Source of the DNA: an uncultured Actinomyces sp.
Lineage (GTDB): Bacteria; Actinomycetota; Actinomycetes; Actinomycetales; Actinomycetaceae
Reading direction: 5' to 3'
Assembly: GCA_915069725.1 (NCBI GenBank)
Contig: CAJZFF010000059.1
Location: 1-8,355 of the forward strand
DNA: 8,355 nt
In this document: positions 1 to 6,047 of the stretch, one piece after another
Numbering within the stretch: position 1 is the first letter of the stretch
Layout: every line of letters begins with the position of its first letter
Position numbers and translations under genes: made by a program
Notes under the pieces: generated by a model
Seen by the model: only the letters and a program-made list of their open reading frames with translations
Database searches by the model: none
Told to the model about the DNA's origin: nothing

Positions 1-440
1 TCGACCGTGGACAGCGAGGTGAGCCGCTCGCGCTCCTCCAGGGCGCCGTCGTCGGGGGCTGTGGGGATGGTGAGCGTGAGGGAGGCCGGGGTACCCGGGC
101 CGGCGGCGGCCTGCGCAGTGATGTACTCGCCCAGAGCGGCGCGCAGGCGGTCCAGCACGGCCTCGCCGTCGTCGGCGGCCTGCGGGAGGACCTCGACGGC
201 AACGGCGTCCCCGGTGCAGGTCAGCCGAGCGGAGGCGTCGAGAACGGTGATGGTAGTACGTGAGGCCCCGGTGGCGATGTCGACGCTCTCCAGCAGGACG
301 GTATCGGCGGGGCGCATCCGGCCGGCCCCGGCGTCGTCGGCGGGGATGAGGCCGGCGGCGGTGAGGTGCTCGAGCAGCAGGCCGCTATCGCCCTGGTAGC
401 GCACTGGGCGCGTCAGCACGGTCGGCGGGGAGGATGTCAT
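1..440 (-). CDS. Unrecognised protein, N-terminal 146 residues (cut by window edge)
   Basis: An uninterrupted reading frame runs leftwards from an ATG at 438-440 to the window edge, so the C-terminus is missing. The start is well supported by an AGGAAGG Shine-Dalgarno sequence at 447-453, six bases upstream. The protein starts MTSSPPTVLTRPVRYQGDSG and has alternating short hydrophobic and charged stretches that look soluble. I see no signal peptide, membrane segment or catalytic motif. The middle (about residues 55-110) looks like a mixed beta/alpha domain ending in a helix rich in Ala, Leu and Arg. The final residues are rich in Glu and Arg. A very weak resemblance to DUF2218-type proteins is not enough to assign it. 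The open frame and ribosome site make it a credible gene, but the function is unknown. A promoter and a roughly 170-base leader lie upstream. Confidence 0.72.
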   Translation of the reverse strand, partial: MTSSPPTVLTRPVRYQGDSGLLLEHLTAAGLIPADDAGAGRMRPADTVLLESVDIATGASRTTITVLDASARLTCTGDAVAVEVLPQAADDGEAVLDRLRAALGEYITAQAAAGPGTPASLTLTIPTAPDDGALEERERLTSLSTV

Positions 441-446
441 GGGGTG

Positions 447-453
447 CCTTCCT
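447..453 (-). promoter_or_regulatory. Ribosome binding site of the gene starting at 440
   Basis: On the minus strand this reads AGGAAGG, six bases before the ATG at 440. It is the clearest Shine-Dalgarno sequence in the left half of the window, and it fixes the start of the partial gene. Confidence 0.7.
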
Positions 454-488
454 GTCGGTGCCGCTAAGACGCGCCTGCGAATACGCGA

Positions 489-512
489 AGAGCCCGCCTG
501 GCGGCGAGCTCT
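489..512 (-). promoter_or_regulatory. Leader hairpin upstream of the gene at 440
   Basis: As minus-strand RNA this forms a ten-pair stem (arms 503-512 and 489-498) around a four-base loop (499-502). One pair is G-U in the minus-strand RNA. Read as plus-strand RNA the same position (494/507) is a C-A mismatch. The structure is therefore complete only in the leftward transcript, which fits a role in the leader of the gene at 440. There is no U tract after it, so it does not look like an intrinsic terminator. It lies about 35 bases before the ribosome binding site. Function unknown. Confidence 0.4.
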
Positions 513-538
513 CGGTTCCTGGTTTCCATTCACAGTTT

Positions 539-555
539 CCGCTCACACAGAGCGG
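539..555 (-). promoter_or_regulatory. Second small hairpin in the same leader
   Basis: This is a perfect six-base inverted repeat (539-544 and 550-555, CCGCTC/GAGCGG) with a five-base loop. It lies 26 bases upstream, in leftward transcription, of the larger hairpin at 489-512. It is short, and such stems occur by chance in GC-rich DNA. I list it because it accompanies the larger stem in a leader long enough to be regulatory. Confidence 0.25.
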
Positions 556-615
556 GAGGCTCGCCTGCTGGGGAGCCACCACCACTGGCGGTCACGGAAC
601 GCTGTCATGGCACTG

Positions 616-644
616 AGGGTAGAACGAGGTCGTGACGTGACCAA
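616..644 (-). promoter_or_regulatory. Candidate promoter for the gene at 440
   Basis: On the minus strand a TTGGTC hexamer (639-644) is followed after exactly 17 bases by TACCCT (616-621). This fits the spacing of a housekeeping sigma factor promoter, with both hexamers close to consensus for a GC-rich genome. Transcription would start near 609 and give a 5' leader of about 170 bases before the ATG at 440. The rest of the 441-726 gap holds the two leader hairpins. I see no convincing gene or U-tract terminator there for the protease that ends at 727. Confidence 0.4.
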
Positions 645-726
645 ATCGTCGGCCGGAGATGAGACGCCTGCCCGCACTGGTCGTGTGCGTGCACAGGCAT
701 CGGTGCGGCTCAGGTGCTCGTCCGCG

Positions 727-2328
727 TCAGTTGCCCAGGCGGAGGGTTCTTCCACCGGCGGTGGCACTGGGCTTGGCGCTGGGCTTGTTGCCGGGCTTGG
801 TGCTCTTGCTGCTCGCCTCGGCGACGGCGGAGGCCGCGTTGACGATGCCGGCGCCGCAGGACTTTTGGTCGCACTTGGACAAGGGGGTGGCCGTGTTCTG
901 CAGGATGGTGACGATCTCCGCACTCTTCAGGTCGGGGTCGGCGGCCAGCATCAGCGCGATGGTGCCGGAGACGTGGGGAGCCGCCTGACTGGTGCCCACC
1001 ATGTCGGAGTAGCCGATGCTCCGAGGTGCCGTCTGCGACTCGTCGGTCGTGGACAGGATCTTGGGGCTGTTCTTGCCGCTGTCCCCACCGGGGGCGGAGA
1101 TCTCGACGGTGTCACCGTAGTTCGAGAAGGACGAGCGGGTCCCGGTGCTCGTGGTGGCACCGACGGTGACGACGTTCTCGCAGCTGGCAGGGGCGGCGTT
1201 TCTGGCGTCCTCATTATTGTTGCCGGCGGCGGCCACGACGATGGAGCCGCGTTCGACGGCAGCATTGATGGCCTTCTGGTAGAAGCGGGGGCAGACGCGG
1301 GCCCCGCCCACGCTCAAGTTGAGGATCTGGGCGGGGTTCTTATTGGCCGGTGCGCCGTTGACCTTGCCGCCCGACGCCCAGGTGATGGCGTCGACGATGT
1401 TGGCGCTCTCGCCACCGCAACGGCCCAGGGCGCGGACGGGCACGATCTTGGCGTCCGGGGCGACACCCGCCACACCATCGCCGTTGTTCGTGTGCGCGGC
1501 AATGGTCCCGGCAACATGGGAGCCGTGCCATGACGACGGCCGGCCCCTATCGGCTCCGTTCGGGGCGGGGCACTCACCCGGTTCGTTCCAGTCGCCCTCG
1601 TCGTAGGGATCGGCGTCGTAGCCGTCGTTGTCACGGGCTCTCTTGGCGTCGGAGATGAAGTCGTAGCCGGGCAGGAGCTGGCCCTCGAGGTCCGGGTGGT
1701 CGGTCAGGACGCCGTTATCGATGACGGCGACCGTGACTCCCTTGCCGGTGGACTGCGACCAGGCGTTGGTGGCGTTGATCCCGTAGGAGCCCGAGGTCAT
1801 ATCCCACTGCTCGGAGAAGTAGGGGTCGTTGGGGACATTGCTGTCCTGGGTGGAGGTGTTGCCCAGGGCGGTGACGTGCAGATCGGGCTCGACGGCCTCG
1901 ATGCCGTCGGCGGCCTCGAGCGTGGAGATGAATTCCTTGACCTGATCCACGGTGAGCTTGTCACTCAGTTTCACGGCGGCCGTGCTCATGGCGTGAGCGG
2001 TCACGCTCTCCAGCTTGACCGAGAACTTGCCCGCGGCGGCGGTCAGCGCCTCCTTGTCCTTGGCGGGCAGGGAGTTGAGGACGTTCTCTCCGTAGGCCTT
2101 CGCGGAGGCGATGACCTTGCCCGCCGCCGAGTTCTCGGCGTAAGAGATGATGAAGCGGTCACTGGGCTCGGTGACCTTCGCCGCGTTGCCGTGGGCCGAG
2201 GCCGATGCCGCAGCGGTGGCTTTGTGCCCTCCGAGGACTCCGGCGCGAACCAGGCCGACGGCGATGAGACAGACCGCCGCGACGGAGGCGACGACGATGA
2301 GCAGGAGGCGTTTTCTGCTGAGGGTCAT
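727..2328 (-). CDS. Secreted subtilisin-family (S8) serine protease with I9-type propeptide
   Basis: A 533-residue pre-pro-protease. Residues 1-35 form a basic N-terminus and a long hydrophobic segment (RKRLLLIVV... to about residue 27), with a possible cleavage site after ASA near residue 45. Residues about 57-153 match an inhibitor I9 propeptide, ending in the typical VEPD. The catalytic domain follows, with Asp204 (VAVIDNG), His268 (WHGSHVAGT), oxyanion Asn370 (AAAGNN) and Ser447 (GTSQAAPH), so the triad is intact. Several cysteines in the catalytic domain, including the pair in SKCDQKSC, could form disulfides, as in exported proteases. The C-terminus is a Lys/Pro/Ser tail without LPXTG or a membrane anchor, which suggests release or loose wall association. 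The start is uncertain. ATG 2328 gives the better signal peptide. A GTG at 2373 adds 15 residues. Neither has a Shine-Dalgarno sequence. The substrate is not predictable. Confidence 0.93.
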   Translation of the reverse strand: MTLSRKRLLLIVVASVAAVCLIAVGLVRAGVLGGHKATAAASASAHGNAAKVTEPSDRFIISYAENSAAGKVIASAKAYGENVLNSLPAKDKEALTAAAGKFSVKLESVTAHAMSTAAVKLSDKLTVDQVKEFISTLEAADGIEAVEPDLHVTALGNTSTQDSNVPNDPYFSEQWDMTSGSYGINATNAWSQSTGKGVTVAVIDNGVLTDHPDLEGQLLPGYDFISDAKRARDNDGYDADPYDEGDWNEPGECPAPNGADRGRPSSWHGSHVAGTIAAHTNNGDGVAGVAPDAKIVPVRALGRCGGESANIVDAITWASGGKVNGAPANKNPAQILNLSVGGARVCPRFYQKAINAAVERGSIVVAAAGNNNEDARNAAPASCENVVTVGATTSTGTRSSFSNYGDTVEISAPGGDSGKNSPKILSTTDESQTAPRSIGYSDMVGTSQAAPHVSGTIALMLAADPDLKSAEIVTILQNTATPLSKCDQKSCGAGIVNAASAVAEASSKSTKPGNKPSAKPSATAGGRTLRLGN

Positions 2329-2432
2329 GGTGGGGAGGCTTTCGGTAGGGACGTCTCGGGACAGGGAGTGCACAGGAGCCCGGAATGCGGCGATTCTGGC
2401 ATGAGACGGCGGAAAACTCCCACCGGTGAGTG

Positions 2433-2460
2433 TGGGGAGGCCTCCCCAGCGGCGCTGGGG
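2433..2460 (-). terminator. Palindrome pair, possible terminator after the DedA-like gene
   Basis: Two overlapping inverted repeats lie 16 bases beyond the stop codon at 2476. A seven-base stem with a three-base loop spans 2444-2460 (CCCCAGC/GCTGGGG), and a perfect 16-base palindrome without a loop spans 2433-2448. They share 2444-2448, so only one can form at a time. On the minus strand the downstream sequence has just a short TTTT (2413-2416), so this would be a weak intrinsic terminator or a 3' RNA stabiliser. It separates the DedA-like gene from the protease gene, whose start is about 105 bases further on. Confidence 0.4.
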
Positions 2461-2475
2461 CCGGAGCTGCCCGGG

Positions 2476-2964
2476 TCAGACGCGCTCGCGGCGCCCGCCG
2501 CCCTGGCTACCGCGCATGACCCGACTGCGGCGAATGACCACGACGAGCGCCAGGGCCGTGAGCATCAGGAGGCAGATGAGACGCCCTGTCGGCCCGGTGA
2601 GCCAGGCCGACAGGATCGCCATGCCGATGGTCGTGTAGACGGTGGCCCAGGCGATCGCCCCGGCGGCTGTGGCCGCCACGTAGCGGCGCAGCGGCATGCG
2701 GGCCACTCCCGCGGAGAGCTGGATGACGCTCTGTATGCCGACGGTCAGGAAGGACACCGGCACTGCCAGCACGCCCCAGCGCGCCGACCACGCCTGGGCG
2801 CGGGCGTACACGGGGGACTCGAGCAGCGAGACCCACCGGCTGCGTGCGGTCCCCGCCGTGATGCCCCGGCCGATCCAGTACATGGTGTGCGAACGCATCA
2901 TGGCCAGGCACCAGAAGAACAGGAAGACCCAGGGATAGGGCAGGGAGTGGATGCGTTCCAGCAT
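2476..2964 (-). CDS. Short DedA/VTT-type integral membrane protein
   Basis: A 162-residue, very hydrophobic protein with about four membrane segments (roughly residues 10-25, 64-88, 96-120 and 126-144) and a basic C-terminus (RRSRVMRGSQGGGRRERV). Two stretches recall the DedA (SNARE-associated, VTT) family: YWIGRG near residue 29, and GVARMPLRRYVAATAAGAIAW at 86-106, which fits the family's G-x3-M-x4-Y spacing. DedA proteins are membrane proteins linked to lipid scrambling and ion or drug tolerance. This one is short: the usual N-terminal half with its conserved acidic residues is absent. No arginine lies between residues 63 and 88, where the family normally has conserved ones. It may be a divergent or non-transporting form. 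The ATG start is forced by an in-frame TAG at 2980-2982. No Shine-Dalgarno sequence precedes it. Confidence 0.72.
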   Translation of the reverse strand: MLERIHSLPYPWVFLFFWCLAMMRSHTMYWIGRGITAGTARSRWVSLLESPVYARAQAWSARWGVLAVPVSFLTVGIQSVIQLSAGVARMPLRRYVAATAAGAIAWATVYTTIGMAILSAWLTGPTGRLICLLMLTALALVVVIRRSRVMRGSQGGGRRERV

Positions 2965-2971
2965 GCGAGGA

Positions 2972-2977
2972 AGGCTA
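2972..2977 (-). promoter_or_regulatory. -10 box for a leaderless transcript of the DedA-like gene
   Basis: On the minus strand TAGCCT (a TANNNT -10 element) is followed by exactly seven bases and then the ATG at 2964. This is the arrangement typical of leaderless transcripts in actinobacteria, in which transcription begins at the A of ATG. The absence of a Shine-Dalgarno sequence and an in-frame stop four codons upstream of the ATG agree with it. I see no good -35. The box lies within a ten-base palindrome (2972-2981), so a regulator could occlude it. Confidence 0.45.
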
Positions 2978-3162
2978 GCCTAAGTCGATCGGTGCCCGGT
3001 GGTGGGCTCGCCTATGCCAGCGTCTACGCCTGCGCCTGTGGGAGGCGTGGGGAACCGGCATGCGGCCGCACCTCACACTGCGGGTTGGCCCGGCGGGCTG
3101 GGGTGGCGGGCCGCCGTCGTGGGAGACTTGGGCCAGACCCATGCCGGATATGAGGAAGAGCC

Positions 3163-3166
3163 AGGA
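3163..3166 (+). promoter_or_regulatory. Weak ribosome binding site deciding the lepA start
   Basis: An AGGA lies ten bases upstream of the GTG at 3177. None of the other candidate starts (ATG 3060, 3141, 3150, 3204) has a better Shine-Dalgarno sequence. This one gives an N-terminus of the length normal for actinobacterial LepA. Confidence 0.4.
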
Positions 3167-3176
3167 ACCGATCTCC

Positions 3177-5060
3177 GTGTCACCGATCCCCACACCAGAG
3201 CAGATGACCAGCGTCCAGCCCGCCGCCACCGAGCAGGCCCGGCTGCGCAACTTCTGCATCATCGCGCACATCGACCACGGCAAGTCCACCCTGGCCGACC
3301 GCATGCTCCAGGCCACCGGCGTCGTCCAGCCCCGCGACATGCGCGCCCAGTACCTGGACCGCATGGACATCGAGCGCGAGCGCGGCATCACCATCAAGTC
3401 CCAGGCCGTGCGCATGCCCTGGGCCATCGAGGGCGACGACGGCGTCACGCGCGCCTACGCCCTCAACATGATCGACACCCCCGGGCACGTCGACTTCTCC
3501 TACGAGGTCAACCGCTCCCTGGCCGCCTGCGAGGGCGCGGTCCTCCTGGTCGACGCCGCCCAGGGCATCCAGGCCCAGACCCTGGCCAACCTCTACATGG
3601 CCATCGAGGGGGACCTGACCATCATCCCGGTCCTCAACAAGATCGACCTGCCCGCCGCCGAGCCGGAGAAGCACGCCGAGGAGATCGCCTCCCTCATCGG
3701 CTGCGACGTCGACGACGTCCTCAAGGTCTCCGGCAAGACCGGCCAGGGCGTGCCCGAGCTGCTCGACCGGATCGTCGAGACCGTCCCGCCCCCGCACGGC
3801 GACCCCGAGGCCCCGGCCCGCGCCATGATCTTCGACTCCGTCTACGACACCTACCGCGGCGTGGTCACCTACGTGCGCGTCGTCGACGGCGCCCTCAAGC
3901 CCCGCGAGCGCATCGAGATGCTCTCCACCAAGGCCGTCCACGACCTGCTGGAGATCGGCGTCATCAGCCCCGAGCCCACGCCGTCGGCCGGACTGGGGGC
4001 CGGCGAGGTCGGCTACCTCATCACCGGGGTCAAGGACGTGCGCCAGTCCAAGGTCGGTGACACGGTCACCTCCGCGGCGGCGCCGGCCGACGAGCCGCTG
4101 TCGGGCTACCAGGACCCCAAGCCCATGGTCTTCTCCGGCCTGTTCCCGGTGGACGGCTCGGACTTCCCGGCCCTGCGTGACGCCCTGGACAAGCTCAAGC
4201 TCAACGACGCCGCCCTGACCTACGAGCCGGAGACCTCCGTGGCCCTGGGCTTTGGTTTCCGCTGCGGCTACCTGGGTCTGCTGCACCTGGAGATCATCCG
4301 CGAGCGCCTGGAGCGCGAGTTCAACCTGGACATCATCTCCACCGCCCCCTCCGTGGTCTACGAGGTGACCATGGAGGACCGCACCACGCACACGGTGACC
4401 AACCCCAGCGAGTTCCCCGAGGGCAAGGTCTCTTCCGTCTCCGAGCCGGTGGTGCGGGCCACGATCCTGACCCCCAGCGAGTTCGTGGGCACGGTCATGG
4501 AGCTGTGCCAGTCGCGTCGCGGCACCATGCAGGGCATGGACTACCTCTCCGAGTCTCGCGTGGAGATGCACTACGTGCTGCCGCTGGCCGAGATCGTCTT
4601 CGACTTCTTCGACGCCCTGAAGTCGCGCACCCGCGGCTACGCCTCCCTGGACTACGAGGCGGACGGCTCCCAGGACGCCGACCTGGTCAAGGTCGACATC
4701 CTGCTCAACGGGGACAAGGTGGACGCCTTCAGCGCCATCGTCCACCGCGACTCGGCCTACTCCTACGGCGTCATGATGACCAAGCGCCTCAAGGACCTCA
4801 TCCCGCGTCAGCAGTTCGAGGTTCCCGTGCAGGCGGCCATCGGCACCCGCGTCATCGCCCGCGAGACCATCCGGGCGCTGCGCAAGGACATGCTCGCCAA
4901 GTGCTACGGCGGTGACATCACCCGTAAGCGCAAGCTGCTGGAGAAGCAGAAGGAGGGCAAGAAGCGCATGAAGGCCATCGGCCGGGTTGAGGTGCCTCAG
5001 GAGGCCTTCATCGCGGCCCTCGGCGCGGACACGCCCACTGGCGCCAAGTCGGGCAAGTAG
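3177..5060 (+). CDS. lepA: Elongation factor 4 (LepA), ribosome back-translocase GTPase
   Basis: From GTG 3177 this encodes 627 residues. LepA is a ribosome-bound translational GTPase associated with rescue of mistranslocated ribosomes and with initiation or biogenesis under stress. All G motifs are present: AHIDHGKST at 30-38, ERGITIK at 68-74, DTPGHVD at 100-106 and NKID at 154-157. The EF4-specific C-terminus is clear ([25 protein letters not shown] region, followed by a conserved VEVPQEAF), and no residue expected to be essential appears lost. The start is a judgement. The frame is open back to ATG 3060, but those 39 codons look non-conserved. GTG 3177 has a modest Shine-Dalgarno sequence and yields a leader (MSPIPTPEQ) resembling other actinobacterial LepA proteins. 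ATG 3204 would give 618 residues. The gene faces away from the DedA-like gene and leads the rightward cluster. Confidence 0.97.
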   Translation: MSPIPTPEQMTSVQPAATEQARLRNFCIIAHIDHGKSTLADRMLQATGVVQPRDMRAQYLDRMDIERERGITIKSQAVRMPWAIEGDDGVTRAYALNMIDTPGHVDFSYEVNRSLAACEGAVLLVDAAQGIQAQTLANLYMAIEGDLTIIPVLNKIDLPAAEPEKHAEEIASLIGCDVDDVLKVSGKTGQGVPELLDRIVETVPPPHGDPEAPARAMIFDSVYDTYRGVVTYVRVVDGALKPRERIEMLSTKAVHDLLEIGVISPEPTPSAGLGAGEVGYLITGVKDVRQSKVGDTVTSAAAPADEPLSGYQDPKPMVFSGLFPVDGSDFPALRDALDKLKLNDAALTYEPETSVALGFGFRCGYLGLLHLEIIRERLEREFNLDIISTAPSVVYEVTMEDRTTHTVTNPSEFPEGKVSSVSEPVVRATILTPSEFVGTVMELCQSRRGTMQGMDYLSESRVEMHYVLPLAEIVFDFFDALKSRTRGYASLDYEADGSQDADLVKVDILLNGDKVDAFSAIVHRDSAYSYGVMMTKRLKDLIPRQQFEVPVQAAIGTRVIARETIRALRKDMLAKCYGGDITRKRKLLEKQKEGKKRMKAIGRVEVPQEAFIAALGADTPTGAKSGK

Positions 5061-5080
5061 CGCAGCCGGCGGGCACGAGC

Positions 5081-5116
5081 AGGACTGAGTAGGGCCGAGT
5101 AGGGCCGAGTAGGACC
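5081..5116 (+). repeat. 10-bp tandem repeat between lepA and the MOSC gene
   Basis: Two perfect copies of AGGGCCGAGT (5091-5100, 5101-5110) are flanked by a diverged copy (AGGACTGAGT, 5081-5090) and a partial one (AGGACC, 5111-5116), about 3.6 units in all. The AGGAC motif recurs at 5117 and 5141. The repeat is not part of either flanking coding sequence. The unit length is close to one DNA helical turn. It could arise by slippage, and copy number may vary between strains. No hairpin or terminator is visible in this gap. Confidence 0.75.
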
Positions 5117-5137
5117 AGGACGGCGCCGGCGGACGAC

Positions 5138-5144
5138 GGAAGGA
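5138..5144 (+). promoter_or_regulatory. Ribosome binding site of the MOSC gene
   Basis: GGAAGGA lies 11 bases before the ATG at 5156. The spacing is slightly long, but it is the best Shine-Dalgarno sequence near this start and supports the longer N-terminus. Confidence 0.45.
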
Positions 5145-5155
5145 CGGCTGCGGAC

Positions 5156-5971
5156 ATGAGTGACACGAGCAGGCAGACCACGATTGACGCTGCCCTGAGC
5201 GACGACGGCTCCGGGCTGGTCCTGACCCGGGAGCTGGCCCGGGTTCTGGGCGAGCCCCACGCCGGCGCGGACGGGCGCCACCAGGACGAGCCCTCACCGT
5301 TCCACGACGGCGACCTGGTGGGAACCGTCGGCGCGGTGTGCACCGTCAAGGGGATGCGGCCCGACGCCGGTCCGGCAGGCGTCTCGGCGATCCACAAGGG
5401 AGCCGTCGACGGGCCGGTTGAGGTGAGCCGCACCGGGATCGTCACCGACAGGCACGGGGACCGCGCCCACCATGGCGGCACTGACAAGGCCCTCTACGTC
5501 ATGAGCGCCGCCGAGCAGCGGCACTGGTCCGAGGTCCTGGGAGGTATTGAACCGGGGCGGCTGGGGGAGAACCTCCTCATCGAGGGCGATATCGACGACG
5601 TGGAGATCGGCGCGATCCTATCCATCGGGGACCCTGGCAACGGAGGGCTGCGGGTCAGGGTGACCGGCGTGCGCAACCCGTGCGCCACCTTCGCCCGCGG
5701 TGTGGGCCGCGCGGACTGGGTGGAGGTCTTCTCGGCGCGCAACCGGGTGGGCGTCTACCTGGCAGTGCTTGACGAGGGCGCGGTGCAGGCCGGCGACGAG
5801 GTGCGCGTGGTCTCCTCCCCGGGGCACCGGGTCACCTGCCGGCGCTGGTTCGCCCACCACGACCCGCGCGACGCCCAGGGGCTGCTCAACTCCGAGATCT
5901 TCGGCAACTGCGTCATCGCCGACTTCACCAAGAAGTACGTGCGCGCCGCCGCCCACGAGCAGGTCGGCTGA
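5156..5971 (+). CDS. MOSC-domain protein, YiiM-like
   Basis: A 271-residue protein with a MOSC (molybdenum-cofactor sulfurase C-terminal-like) domain. Signature stretches are AIHKGAVDGPVEV at 78-90, the HHGGTDKALY block at 105-114, GRLGENL at 134-140, and the conserved cysteine Cys176 in GVRNPCATF. This order matches the YiiM branch, whose E. coli member helps detoxify N-hydroxylated bases such as 6-hydroxylaminopurine with a molybdenum cofactor. Cys176 is expected to ligate or transfer sulfur or metal. The C-terminus (about 220-271) corresponds to the extra helical region of YiiM. About 55 residues before the domain (SDTSRQTTIDAALSDDG...) are unlike YiiM and may be a disordered extension. 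The exact substrate is unknown. It lies 95 bases after lepA and 76 before trmB. Confidence 0.88.
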   Translation: MSDTSRQTTIDAALSDDGSGLVLTRELARVLGEPHAGADGRHQDEPSPFHDGDLVGTVGAVCTVKGMRPDAGPAGVSAIHKGAVDGPVEVSRTGIVTDRHGDRAHHGGTDKALYVMSAAEQRHWSEVLGGIEPGRLGENLLIEGDIDDVEIGAILSIGDPGNGGLRVRVTGVRNPCATFARGVGRADWVEVFSARNRVGVYLAVLDEGAVQAGDEVRVVSSPGHRVTCRRWFAHHDPRDAQGLLNSEIFGNCVIADFTKKYVRAAAHEQVG

Positions 5972-6047
5972 CCGCGCCGCCCAGCGCCTGAAGGCACCAG
6001 GCAGACGGTTTCGAGACCTCACAGAAGTAAAGGACGCAAGGCTCCGC

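Noticed and set aside
7..399. A 130-codon plus-strand frame at the left edge
   Set aside because: Its composition (Ser, Arg, Ala, Val) is that of a shadow. The opposite strand has a long open frame with a good ribosome site.
385..585. A 66-codon minus-strand frame in the leader, considered as a leader peptide
   Set aside because: It overlaps the start of the gene at 440 in another frame. It has no Shine-Dalgarno sequence and no run of a single amino acid to suggest attenuation.
439..1533. A 364-codon plus-strand frame over the protease C-terminus and the gap
   Set aside because: Its Gly/Val/Asp-rich translation mirrors the protease gene. There is no ribosome site or family resemblance, and the catalytic motifs lie on the other strand.
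1696..3153. A 485-codon plus-strand frame across the protease and DedA-like genes
   Set aside because: It runs opposite two better supported genes and shows the composition of an antisense shadow, with low-complexity Gly/Asp/His/Arg stretches.
3128..3154. Possible lepA promoter (TTGGGC, TATGAG)
   Set aside because: The spacer is only 15 bases and the -35 match is weak. I could not separate it from chance, so it is not listed as a feature.
3060..3176. N-terminal extension of LepA from ATG 3060
   Set aside because: The 39 extra residues are Gly/Pro/Trp-rich and unlike the family N-terminus, and ATG 3060 has no Shine-Dalgarno sequence. GTG 3177 fits better, though this is not certain.
3180..5297. 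A 705-codon open frame on the minus strand opposite lepA
   Set aside because: It is an antisense shadow of a high-GC gene, and lepA is clearly conserved on the plus strand. The translation is rich in Gly, Val, Asp and Leu with no recognisable domain.
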